This document shows, piece by piece, positions 1 to 7,088 of a DNA stretch of 34,571 nt. Made by a program: the position numbers and the translations under genes. The notes under the pieces were generated by a model. That model did not search any database. It saw nothing but the letters and a program-made list of their open reading frames with translations, and had not been told where the DNA came from. Origin of the DNA: Desulfovirgula sp. (GTDB lineage Bacteria; Bacillota; Desulfotomaculia; Desulfotomaculales; Desulfocucumaceae). Location: contig DYET01000069.1 of NCBI GenBank assembly GCA_020725625.1, forward strand, positions 1-34,571. Direction: 5' to 3'. Within the stretch, counting starts at the first letter, position 1; each line of letters opens with the position of its first letter.

Positions 1-225
1 GCCGGTGACCACCCCGTCGGCCGGCAAATCCCCGGCCAGGTTGTTGGCCCAGAATCCGTCCTCCACAAAGGTGCCGGGATCAAGCAGCAGCCGGATCCTT
101 TCCCGCGCGAACATTTTGCCCTTTCTGGCGTTGCTTTCGTGGTACTTGGGATGGCCGCCCTTGAGAATTTCGTTTTCTTTTTCCTTCAATTCCCCGTACA
201 AGGTTTTTAAGTTGTTCCCTTCCAT
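1..225 (-). CDS. Acyl-CoA carboxyltransferase (biotin-dependent decarboxylase/carboxylase) N-terminus, partial
   Basis: Reads leftward off the window, so only the first 75 residues are visible. They contain the ARERIRLLLDPGTFVED block and a PADGVVTG block, typical of the N-terminus of carboxyltransferase subunits of the propionyl-CoA carboxylase / methylmalonyl-CoA / glutaconyl-CoA decarboxylase family. The ATG at 225 is preceded by an AAGGAGGG ribosome site about 8-10 bases upstream. A -24/-12 sigma-54 promoter lies at 428-443 on the same strand. The family moves a carboxyl group between an acyl-CoA and biotin; in anaerobes the alpha subunit of Na+-pumping glutaconyl-CoA decarboxylase belongs here. 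The substrate cannot be read from this fragment. The context (nicotinate genes, CoA-acylating aldehyde dehydrogenase) makes glutaconyl-CoA attractive, by inference. Confidence 0.8.
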   Translation of the reverse strand, partial: MEGNNLKTLYGELKEKENEILKGGHPKYHESNARKGKMFARERIRLLLDPGTFVEDGFWANNLAGDLPADGVVTG

Positions 226-427
226 AAAAGTGCATTCCCTCCTTCATGTTTTCGGGCCCGGGTTTTCCCGGCGTCCGCACGGTTGCCCGCGGCGGCCGCC
301 GGAGGATCGGTCAGGGCGGATACAGGCCGGCGCTCGGCCCGGTTGAAGCTGCAGTTTTTTCGTTTTGCCGCGGATTGCCTCCCGACTTCAGAAAGTTTTT
401 AATATTTCATACACATGTTTGATAACA

Positions 428-443
428 TGCAATACGTGTGCCA
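428..443 (-). promoter_or_regulatory. Sigma-54 (-24/-12) promoter for the leftward carboxyltransferase gene
   Basis: On the minus strand TGGCAC (443-438), five bases, then TTGCA (432-428), which is the exact -24/-12 spacing of RpoN promoters. It lies about 200 bases upstream of the carboxyltransferase start. A 6-bp inverted repeat with arms CATGTT and AACATG (414-429) overlaps the -12 side. A sigma-54 activator gene lies 2.2 kb away, which supports function. Confidence 0.75.
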
Positions 444-515
444 GTCATGACATAATGGGTCTATGCAGGAGAAACAAGCTTTTCCCTTAATCGCAGCCGG
501 ACCGGGCACGGCTTC

Positions 516-541
516 CAACTGTTCACGAATGTGAACAGTTG
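516..541. promoter_or_regulatory. Perfect 11-bp inverted repeat, candidate activator/operator site
   Basis: Arms CAACTGTTCAC (516-526) and GTGAACAGTTG (531-541) are perfectly complementary around GAAT. The site is about 75-100 bases upstream of the leftward sigma-54 promoter, a usual distance for an enhancer site, and also upstream of the rightward promoter at 621-650. I saw no second full copy in the window. The bound protein is unknown; the neighbouring sigma-54 activator is the obvious candidate. Confidence 0.5.
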
Positions 542-620
542 TAATGGTTCGTTTTCATTTGTGCGCAGGCCGGCCCCGCGTCGCCAGAGACGGTGTTTTT
601 CAAGGCCGTTTCCATCCTCA

Positions 621-650
621 TTGACACACGGCGGCCGCAACTGATTTAAT
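621..650 (+). promoter_or_regulatory. Possible sigma-A promoter for the deacetylase-activator operon
   Basis: TTGACA at 621-626 and TTTAAT at 645-650 are separated by 18 bases. The next gene starts at 725 with no gene between. The rest of the roughly 500-base gap between 225 and 725 holds only the sigma-54 promoter and the inverted repeat described separately. Confidence 0.45.
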
Positions 651-724
651 AGGGTTATAAAGCTGGTTGATCCGGATGATTTGGCCGGATAACGATAATC
701 CGGGCGCAGAACGGGAGGGTCCGT

Positions 725-1468
725 ATGAAAGTGGTTTTCCATGAGAGATACCGGGAGGTTTACGACTCCGATCCTGCGGCGGCCCTGGGAAGATTGGACG
801 GCATAGTGGACGAACTTCGTCCTTCCTACCAGTTTGTAACACCGCTCCCCGCAGAGGAGGAAGACCTGCTTCTGGTGCACAAAAAAAGCCACCTGGAGCG
901 GGTCAGGGAAAGGGGACTGCTTTACGAGATAGCCGCCCTGTCCGCGGGCGGGGCGATCAAGGCGGCCGAACTCGCCGTCCGGGGTGATCCGGCCTTCGCC
1001 CTCATCCGGCCGCCGGGACACCATGCCAGCAGCAATTCCTGCTGGGGGTTTTGCTGGTTCAACAATGTGGCCGTGGCGGTGGAAAAGCTGCGCCGGGCCG
1101 GTGCGGTGAACAGGGTGCTGATAGTGGACATAGACCTGCATTACGGCGACGGGACCAACAATATATTTTCGGGCGTACCCGAGGTTGTTTACTACCACCT
1201 CGACGGCATCAGGGACCTGGAGCGATGCCTGTCAAGGAATACCGGCTGCGACCTGGTGGCCGTTTCGGCGGGGTTCGACATGCACGTCGAGGACTGGGGG
1301 GGTATTCTCAGCACCGGTGACTATGCCACCATCGGCAGGATGATTTCCGGCCACGCCCGCAAGTTTTGCGGGGGGCGGTTTTTTGCCGCCCTCGAAGGGG
1401 GCTACAACCACCGGATAATCGGAAAGAACGTCAGGGCGCTGCTGGAGGGATTCGAAAAATCAATCTAA
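725..1468 (+). CDS. Histone-deacetylase-superfamily protein (AcuC/acetylpolyamine amidohydrolase type)
   Basis: A 247-residue zinc-dependent deacylase-fold protein. Visible family blocks in order: IRPPGHHA (His-His dyad), FCWFNNVAVAV, DIDLHYGDGT (Asp-x-His zinc ligands), SAGFDMHVEDWGG (third ligand Asp) and LEGGYN near the end. All main active-site positions are present, although it is shorter than AcuC (about 380 residues). The ATG has a GGGAGG site upstream. It is the first gene of a rightward group with an unknown protein and a sigma-54 activator. The substrate (acetyl-lysine on a CoA-ligase, a polyamine, or another amide) cannot be told. A role in adjusting acyl-CoA enzymes or in cleaving an amide intermediate is speculation. 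Confidence 0.85.
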   Translation: MKVVFHERYREVYDSDPAAALGRLDGIVDELRPSYQFVTPLPAEEEDLLLVHKKSHLERVRERGLLYEIAALSAGGAIKAAELAVRGDPAFALIRPPGHHASSNSCWGFCWFNNVAVAVEKLRRAGAVNRVLIVDIDLHYGDGTNNIFSGVPEVVYYHLDGIRDLERCLSRNTGCDLVAVSAGFDMHVEDWGGILSTGDYATIGRMISGHARKFCGGRFFAALEGGYNHRIIGKNVRALLEGFEKSI

Positions 1469-1547
1469 AAACCGTTACGGCGAACCCGTTGCCGTAATCC
1501 GCTTATTCGGGCAGTTTGGTCAGGTAAAACGCCATGGGAGGGATATT

Positions 1548-2600
1548 ATGAAAATTGCCTTTCATTTTGATGCCGACCACGAGAGGTTTGACCGGTATGA
1601 CGGGCTGCCCGTAATCAAGGAAATATTCCGGCAGCTGCTCCTGCAGGACACCGCCAACCTGCACCTCAAGGTTTTTACCGGTGATATAGTTGCCATGGAC
1701 TACCTGAGGGACAAAAAAAACCGCGAAGAAATCTGGCGCGGGTTTTTCATACCCCCCCGCCCGGTCTGGCAGTCGCTGCGGCCGGATTTCATGGACTTCC
1801 TTTACAACAAGAAGGTTTTTGTGGCGGCCTTTGAAGGCATGGGCTTCAGGCTCAGGGACAGGCTGCACGAAGCCCTTCTGAACGACGAGACATACCTCGG
1901 GGCACAGCAAATCCACGAGGCCAACCCCATCCACTGGGTTTTGTACGGGGCATCGCTGATTCCCGCGTACAGGATCACCGGACGTGACCTGCGCCTTTTT
2001 TATTCCATAGGGTCTGACGACGAAAGGGACCAGGCGCTGGCCGTCAACTTCAGAGACGACTTGCCCTTCAGCAGCATCACCTTTGAAGAAATGGCGATTT
2101 CCCACACCATTTTGGACAGCTACAGCTCTTACGAGCATGCCTCCAGGGTGGCCGATCTCTCCACCATGCTTTACGACCACCTCAACCTGGTGGCCGACCA
2201 GGTAATGCTGAGGCTGAACGACCTGGCGCCCGACCTGTACGACAACATGCACGCAACCCTGATCGAATTTGAAGACATTGAGAACCCCGGAGGGCCGGCC
2301 CGGGCGGCCCGGGCGTGCAGGAACATGATCGGCGTTCTGGCCGGGCGGCTTTCTCCCGGGGGCGGCCGGACCGCAGCGGCGCCGGATTACCCGGAGAGGA
2401 TCCGGAAGTATATCAGTGACCGGGCGGAGGGGACCGAACGGGATGTGCTATTTGCCCAGCTGCAGGATATCGAGGCCAGGATAGTTAAACTTGAAAACGC
2501 CCACAGGGATATGCGCGACGCCGATTTTCCCATGGAGGGCGGGAGGCTTTTGCTGGGCCTGATCATTTTCACCTGCGACATTATCCTGCTGGGTTTTTGA
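1548..2600 (+). CDS. Hypothetical protein with a hydrophobic C-terminus
   Basis: A 350-residue protein I do not recognise. It starts at an ATG behind GGGAGGG and is acidic and aromatic in its first half (early HFDADHERFDRYDG). Residues about 280-325 look helical and charged, possibly a short coiled coil. The last 20 residues are strongly hydrophobic and could be a tail anchor. It lies 79 bases after the deacetylase and 57 bases before the sigma-54 activator, on the same strand, so it probably shares their transcript. A role in sensing or membrane-linked control is possible, but nothing in the sequence shows it. Confidence 0.7.
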   Translation: MKIAFHFDADHERFDRYDGLPVIKEIFRQLLLQDTANLHLKVFTGDIVAMDYLRDKKNREEIWRGFFIPPRPVWQSLRPDFMDFLYNKKVFVAAFEGMGFRLRDRLHEALLNDETYLGAQQIHEANPIHWVLYGASLIPAYRITGRDLRLFYSIGSDDERDQALAVNFRDDLPFSSITFEEMAISHTILDSYSSYEHASRVADLSTMLYDHLNLVADQVMLRLNDLAPDLYDNMHATLIEFEDIENPGGPARAARACRNMIGVLAGRLSPGGGRTAAAPDYPERIRKYISDRAEGTERDVLFAQLQDIEARIVKLENAHRDMRDADFPMEGGRLLLGLIIFTCDIILLGF

Positions 2601-2657
2601 AAAGTTCCGGCAAACACGGGAAAGGTCTCCATATTCACCATCAAGGGGGCGAAATGC

Positions 2658-4091
2658 GTGGGTTTCGAAGAAGGCAATAAAGCCGCCCTGGATGAGCTGA
2701 ACCAGGTGAAAAACCGGCTGCGGCAACTGGAGGCGGTGTTTGAACACTGCCATGACGGGATCAGCATTGTCGACCGGCACGGCAAGATAGTTTCCTCCAA
2801 CCCCGCCATGCAGAGGCTTTACAACTTGAAGCCGGATGATTACGTGGGCAAAAACGTGGATGATCTGGTGAATGAAGGAATATTCAACAGAAGCGTCTCT
2901 TCCAGGGTGCTGGCCACCGGGCGGCCCTTCACCATTTTGCAGGAGGTAAGATCGGGGGTCAGGTGCCTCACCACGGGGGTCCCCGTCATGGGGGAAGACG
3001 GCCGGGTGGAGATGGTGGTGGTCAACAGCCACGATGTCACCGAACTGTACGCCCTGAAGGAGAGCCTGAGGCAGTCGCAGAAGCTGGCCGGCGGCTACCA
3101 GGCCGAGCTGACCGACATGCGGATCGCCCAGATGCAGAAGGAAGACATCGTGGTGAGAAGCAAGAAGATGCTGGATATCCTGGACCTGGCCCGGAGGCTG
3201 GCGGCGGTGGATACCACCGTGCTGATTGTCGGCGAGTCCGGGTGCGGGAAAGAGGTGGTGGCCACCCTGCTGCACAGGGCCAGCCCCCGCCGGTCGGAAA
3301 AATCCTTCATCAAGGTGAACTGCGGGGCGATTCCCCGGGATTTGCTGGAAGCCGAGCTCTTCGGGTACGAATATGGCGCTTTTACCGGGGCCGCCAAGGA
3401 GGGCAGGCCCGGGCTGTTCGAGCTGGCCGACGGCGGCAGCATTTTCCTGGACGAGGTGGGCGAGCTGCCGCTGGACCTGCAGGTGAAGCTCCTTCGGGTG
3501 CTTCAGGAGAAGGAGTTTAAGAGAATTGGCGGATCAAAGGTGGTCCGGGTTGATGTCAGGGTAATCGCCGCCAGCAACAGGAACCTGCAGGATCTGGTGA
3601 ACCAGGGAAAGTTCAGGGAGGACCTTTACTACCGGCTGAACGTGGTGCCCCTGAAGGTGCCGCCCCTGCGGGAGCGCAAGGAGGACATAGTGGCCCTGGC
3701 CCAGCACTACGTGCGGCACTTCAACCGCAGGTACGGCTTTGAAAAAGTGCTCTCGGCCGAGCTGATAGACGTTATGGAAAGCTACCACTGGCCGGGCAAC
3801 GTCCGCGAACTGGTCAACCTGGTGGAGAGAATGGTGGTCACCAGCAAGGGAAACATCCTGGGAGCGGAGGAATTTCCGCTGGACACGGCCGCCCCGAACC
3901 TCCTGCAGGCAGGAGGGGGTTGCATTCCCAGGGGAGTGAACATCCATGAGGTCCTGAGTGAAACTGAAAAAAACGTAATTTTCAGCGTCCTGCAGAACAG
4001 CCGGAGCACCGCCAGCGCCGCCAGAAGCCTGGGTATCAGCAGGGCCACCCTGGCAAGAAAAATGCGGAAATACGGGATTAGGAGGCGGTAA
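2658..4091 (+). CDS. Sigma-54-dependent transcriptional activator (PAS-AAA+-Fis HTH)
   Basis: A 477-residue enhancer-binding protein. Residues about 20-125 form a PAS-like sensor domain and about 125-150 a helical linker. The AAA+ domain follows: Walker A GESGCGKE near residue 192, the sigma-54-contacting GAFTGA loop near 240, and Walker B SIFLDEVGE near 260. A Fis-type helix-turn-helix ends the protein (ASAARSLGISRATLARKM). There is no receiver domain, so it probably senses a ligand through PAS. The GTG start is chosen because GGGGG sits 8 bases upstream and the nearby ATG is out of frame. It lies between two -24/-12 promoters, so it very likely switches on both the left carboxyltransferase operon and the right catabolic operon, perhaps in response to nicotinate or a related pyridine (inference). 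Confidence 0.93.
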   Translation: MGFEEGNKAALDELNQVKNRLRQLEAVFEHCHDGISIVDRHGKIVSSNPAMQRLYNLKPDDYVGKNVDDLVNEGIFNRSVSSRVLATGRPFTILQEVRSGVRCLTTGVPVMGEDGRVEMVVVNSHDVTELYALKESLRQSQKLAGGYQAELTDMRIAQMQKEDIVVRSKKMLDILDLARRLAAVDTTVLIVGESGCGKEVVATLLHRASPRRSEKSFIKVNCGAIPRDLLEAELFGYEYGAFTGAAKEGRPGLFELADGGSIFLDEVGELPLDLQVKLLRVLQEKEFKRIGGSKVVRVDVRVIAASNRNLQDLVNQGKFREDLYYRLNVVPLKVPPLRERKEDIVALAQHYVRHFNRRYGFEKVLSAELIDVMESYHWPGNVRELVNLVERMVVTSKGNILGAEEFPLDTAAPNLLQAGGGCIPRGVNIHEVLSETEKNVIFSVLQNSRSTASAARSLGISRATLARKMRKYGIRRR

Positions 4092-4092
4092 T

Positions 4093-4142
4093 TGTATCAT
4101 TTATGATGCATTATGTCAGTTGTGATCGCTTCAATATGTCAG
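4093..4142 (+). promoter_or_regulatory. Candidate upstream activator sites for the aldehyde dehydrogenase promoter
   Basis: Between the activator stop codon and the -24 box lie an imperfect palindrome (arms TGTATCAT and ATGATGCA, 4093-4110) and the direct repeat TATGTCAG at 4112-4119 and 4135-4142, spaced 23 bases, about two helix turns. The 10-mer CATTATGTCA (4109-4118) recurs on the minus strand at 448-457, next to the other sigma-54 promoter. The distance to the -24 box (about 70-120 bases) suits an enhancer. The protein is inferred to be the activator encoded just upstream. Confidence 0.45.
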
Positions 4143-4212
4143 ATATGAGACATTCTCCAGGGCAGAAAAGTATTGGTCCCTCGAGAGCCAGTGTTTGGCC
4201 TGTTTTTTTTTC

Positions 4213-4227
4213 TGGCATCCTTTTTGC
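4213..4227 (+). promoter_or_regulatory. Sigma-54 (-24/-12) promoter for the catabolic operon
   Basis: TGGCAT (4213-4218), five bases, then TTGC (4224-4227): correct GG-to-GC spacing. It lies 75 bases before the ATG of the aldehyde dehydrogenase gene and directly downstream of the sigma-54 activator gene. Genes follow on the same strand with short gaps to at least 23578, so this may drive a very long operon. Confidence 0.7.
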
Positions 4228-4301
4228 GTCAACATACTTCCAGGCGGATAGATGCCGGCCCGCAGACAAAAATATTTAAGCCGGAAAAGGAGTGGTTGGA
4301 C

Positions 4302-5801
4302 ATGCAGCCGGGCGTCCCGGTACTGAAGAACTACATCGGCGGGGAATGGGTTCCCTCAAAAGCGAAGGATTTCCTTGAAATCAGAAACCCTGCCACGGAC
4401 GAGGTTATTTCATTGTACCCGCTTTCGCTGCCGGAAGAGGTTGACGCGGCGGTGGCCGCCGCCAGGAAGGCCTTCCAGGGGTGGAGGAATACGCCCGTTC
4501 CCAGGCGGGTTAAGTTGATGTATAAGCTGCGCTACAAAATGGAGGAGCGCGCCAGGGAACTGGCCAGGATAATCACCCTTGAGCACGGCAAAACCTACGA
4601 GGAGTCGCTGCAGGAAATGGGGCGTTGCCTGGAATACGTCGAGGACGCCTGCACAGTCACCGAAACCATGCGGGGAGCTTACACCGAGGACATAGCCGGC
4701 GGGGTGGACGAATACTACATAAGGGAGCCCCTAGGGGTATTCGTCATTCTGCCCCCCTTCAACTTCCCCGCCATGATCGCCTCGTACTTTGTATGGGCCG
4801 TGGCCTGCGGCAACACGGTGGTGGTCAAGCCCAGCAAGTACTGCCCGAACACCATGATCGAAATCGCCAAGCTGGTTGAAGAGTGCGGCTTCCCTGCGGG
4901 AGTGGTGAACGTCGTCAACGGCAGCGGGGCTGAGGCCGGAAACAGGCTGATCACCCATCCCGACGTAGCCGGGGTCACCTTTGTGGGATCGTCGTCCGCC
5001 GGCCTGAAAATATACCAGGCTGCCTGCGCCCACGGCAAGAGGGCCCAGTGCCAGGGAGGGGCCAAAAACCACCTGGTGGTCATGGAGGACGCGCAGCTTG
5101 ACGGCGGGGTTGTTCGGAATATTATCAACTCGTGCTTCGGCCACGTCGGTGAGAGGTGCTTCGCCGGGTCAAACATCCTGGTGATGGAATCGGTTTACGA
5201 GGAGTTCAAGGAAAAGTTTCTGGAGGCCGCCCGCCGGCTGAAGCTGGGTTACGGCTTCGATGAAGGAGTAACCCTGGGGCCGGTGGTGGACAGGGAACAC
5301 CTGAACGGGCTTTTGAAGGAAATTGAAAACGGAGTCCGGGAGGGGGCCAGGCTTCTTCTGGACGGCAGAAACGCCAGGGTCGAGGGCTATCCCAACGGCT
5401 GCTTTTTGGGCCCCACCATTTTCGAGGCGGAGCCCGGGATGCGCATTTTCGAGGAGGAGGTTTTCGGGCCGGTAAGGTGCCTGAAGAAGGTGAAGAGCCT
5501 CGGGGAGGCCGTCTCCATCATAGACCGGAACAAGTACGGACATACCGCCGTCATATACACCGAAACCGGGAAATATGCCCGGGAGTTCATCCGCCGGGTC
5601 AACACCGGCCAGGTTGGGGTAAACATCGGCACGCCCGCCCCGATTGCCTTTTATCCCGTGGGCGGCAGGAAGATTTCCGGTTTCGGGTCTACCCGGGGGC
5701 GCGCGGCCGATGCCGTGGATTTCTATACCGACAAGAAAGTGGTGGTCTGCCAGTGGCTTAAGTCCATCGATCTGGGCAAGGACGACAGCTTTGTGTGGTA
5801 A
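4302..5801 (+). CDS. CoA-acylating aldehyde dehydrogenase, methylmalonate-semialdehyde dehydrogenase type
   Basis: A 499-residue aldehyde dehydrogenase of the MmsA/IolA branch, which oxidises 2-carboxy aldehydes with NAD+ and CoA and loses the free carboxyl as CO2. Visible are the cofactor region LPPFNFPAMI and VVKPSKYCPNT, TFVGSSSAG, QGGAKNHLVVMEDA and the catalytic Cys about residue 286 in GHVGERCFAGS. The usual general-base Glu of hydrolytic ALDHs is replaced by the MmsA-type QGGAKN. The start at 4302 has AAAAGGAG 9 bases upstream; an in-frame codon at 4173 lies before the promoter and is rejected. The gene directly precedes ena, whose product is 2-formylglutarate, an alpha-carboxy aldehyde like methylmalonate semialdehyde. 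I infer that it makes glutaryl-CoA, CO2 and NADH. Confidence 0.85.
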   Translation: MQPGVPVLKNYIGGEWVPSKAKDFLEIRNPATDEVISLYPLSLPEEVDAAVAAARKAFQGWRNTPVPRRVKLMYKLRYKMEERARELARIITLEHGKTYEESLQEMGRCLEYVEDACTVTETMRGAYTEDIAGGVDEYYIREPLGVFVILPPFNFPAMIASYFVWAVACGNTVVVKPSKYCPNTMIEIAKLVEECGFPAGVVNVVNGSGAEAGNRLITHPDVAGVTFVGSSSAGLKIYQAACAHGKRAQCQGGAKNHLVVMEDAQLDGGVVRNIINSCFGHVGERCFAGSNILVMESVYEEFKEKFLEAARRLKLGYGFDEGVTLGPVVDREHLNGLLKEIENGVREGARLLLDGRNARVEGYPNGCFLGPTIFEAEPGMRIFEEEVFGPVRCLKKVKSLGEAVSIIDRNKYGHTAVIYTETGKYAREFIRRVNTGQVGVNIGTPAPIAFYPVGGRKISGFGSTRGRAADAVDFYTDKKVVVCQWLKSIDLGKDDSFVW

Positions 5802-5898
5802 ACCGGCGGTCGGCCCTCAGCCGTCGGAATACAGGAGACCGGGGTCGGCGGGGGCGAAGGCAGCTATTTAAGATTAGTTTTAGGGAGATGATGTAAAG

Positions 5899-7065
5899 GT
5901 GGCTTCCTTGGCCATAACCAATATCGGGACCATTGTCAGCGGGGACATGAACAAACCCGTTTTGGAAGGGGACACCATCCTGGTGGCGGACGGGAAGATA
6001 GAAAGCGTCGGGAACGCCGGCCTGCTGAAAGGGGTGAAGGTGGACCGCCTGGTTGACGCCGTAGGCTCCACAGTGATACCCGGGCTCATCGACTCCCACG
6101 CCCACCCGGTCCTGGGCGACTTCACACCCCGGCAGAAGACCCTGGATTACCTGGACAGTTCGGTGCACGGGGGTGTGACCACCATGATTTCGGCGGGCGA
6201 GCCCCATACCCCCGGCAGGCCCAAGGACCCGGCGGGAACCAAGGCCCTCGCCCTTCTGGCTTTCAAGTCCTTTAAAAACTTCAGGCCCTGCGGCCTGAAA
6301 GTGCATGCCGGAGCCCTGATTCTTGAGAAGGGGCTGCAGGAAAAGGACTTCGCCGAACTCGCCGGGGAAGGGGTCTGGCTGGTGGGGGAAGTGGGCCTGG
6401 GGAGCATAAAAACCCCGGAGGAAGCCGCGCCCATGGTTCAGTGGGCAAAGAAGTACGGCATGAAGGTGGCCATGCATACCGGCGGAACGTCCATTCCGGG
6501 AAGTTCGACGGTAACCGCCGAAATGGTCCTGAAGGTCAATCCGACCCTGGTCTCCCACATCAACGGCGGCACCACCGCCATTCCGCCGGAGGAGGTTGAC
6601 AGGCTGGTGGACGGCTGCGACCTGCCGCTGGAAATCGTTCAGTGCGGCAACCCCAGGGTGGCCGACTATGTAGCCAGGCGCCTTAACGAAAAGGGACAAT
6701 TGCACAGGATTGTCATCGGCAACGATTCCCCGTCGGGCACCGGCATAATACCCCTGGGCATCTTGAGGACCATTGTTCAGCTTTCCTCCATGTCGCAGAT
6801 TCCCGCGGAAAAGGCCGTGGCCATGGCCACCGGAAACACCGCCCGGGTTTTCGGGCTCAACACTTCGGTAATCGCTCCCGGCAGGGAAGCGGACCTGGTG
6901 ATTATCGACGCCCCGCTGGGATCGGTGGGCGACGACGCCCTAAAGGCCGTTGAAGCCGGCGACCTTCCCGGGGTTTCAATGGTCATCATCGACGGGATGA
7001 TCAGGGTTATGGCCAGCAGGAACACTCCCCCGGCCAGGCGCCAAGCGAAAGTAAGTGAGGTCTAA
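5899..7065 (+). CDS. ena: Enamidase (6-oxo-1,4,5,6-tetrahydronicotinate amidohydrolase)
   Basis: A 388-residue cyclic amidohydrolase that opens the reduced pyridone ring and releases ammonia, giving 2-formylglutarate. The sequence agrees along its length with my recollection of Eubacterium barkeri enamidase: TTMISAGEPHTPGRPKD, KVHAGALILEKGL, MHTGGTSIPGSSTVTA, GNDSPSGTGIIPLGILR and a C-terminal SRNTPPA. Metal ligands fit: His67 and His69 in DSHAHP, the Glu in LVGEVGLG, the His in MHTGG and VSHINGG, and the Asp in GNDSPSG. Start is GTG behind GGGAGATG. It lies 23 bases before hnr, whose product is its substrate. Confidence 0.92.
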   Translation: MASLAITNIGTIVSGDMNKPVLEGDTILVADGKIESVGNAGLLKGVKVDRLVDAVGSTVIPGLIDSHAHPVLGDFTPRQKTLDYLDSSVHGGVTTMISAGEPHTPGRPKDPAGTKALALLAFKSFKNFRPCGLKVHAGALILEKGLQEKDFAELAGEGVWLVGEVGLGSIKTPEEAAPMVQWAKKYGMKVAMHTGGTSIPGSSTVTAEMVLKVNPTLVSHINGGTTAIPPEEVDRLVDGCDLPLEIVQCGNPRVADYVARRLNEKGQLHRIVIGNDSPSGTGIIPLGILRTIVQLSSMSQIPAEKAVAMATGNTARVFGLNTSVIAPGREADLVIIDAPLGSVGDDALKAVEAGDLPGVSMVIIDGMIRVMASRNTPPARRQAKVSEV

Positions 7066-7088
7066 ACAGTCACCCGGGAGGGGAATCC

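Noticed and set aside
461-1198. Long minus-strand open frame opposite the deacetylase gene (245 codons)
   Set aside because: It is antisense to the HDAC-family gene, has no ribosome site or family blocks, and arises from GC-rich codon bias. Similar long antisense frames across the window (for example 8557-9684, 11607-12623 and 19146-20180) were rejected for the same reason.
1475-1497. Hairpin TTACGGC/GCCGTAA after the deacetylase gene as a terminator
   Set aside because: No T-run follows and the next gene is on the same strand 50 bases later; likely read-through.
4173-4301. N-terminal extension of the aldehyde dehydrogenase frame
   Set aside because: It would start upstream of the -24/-12 promoter and lacks a ribosome site; homology begins after the ATG at 4302.
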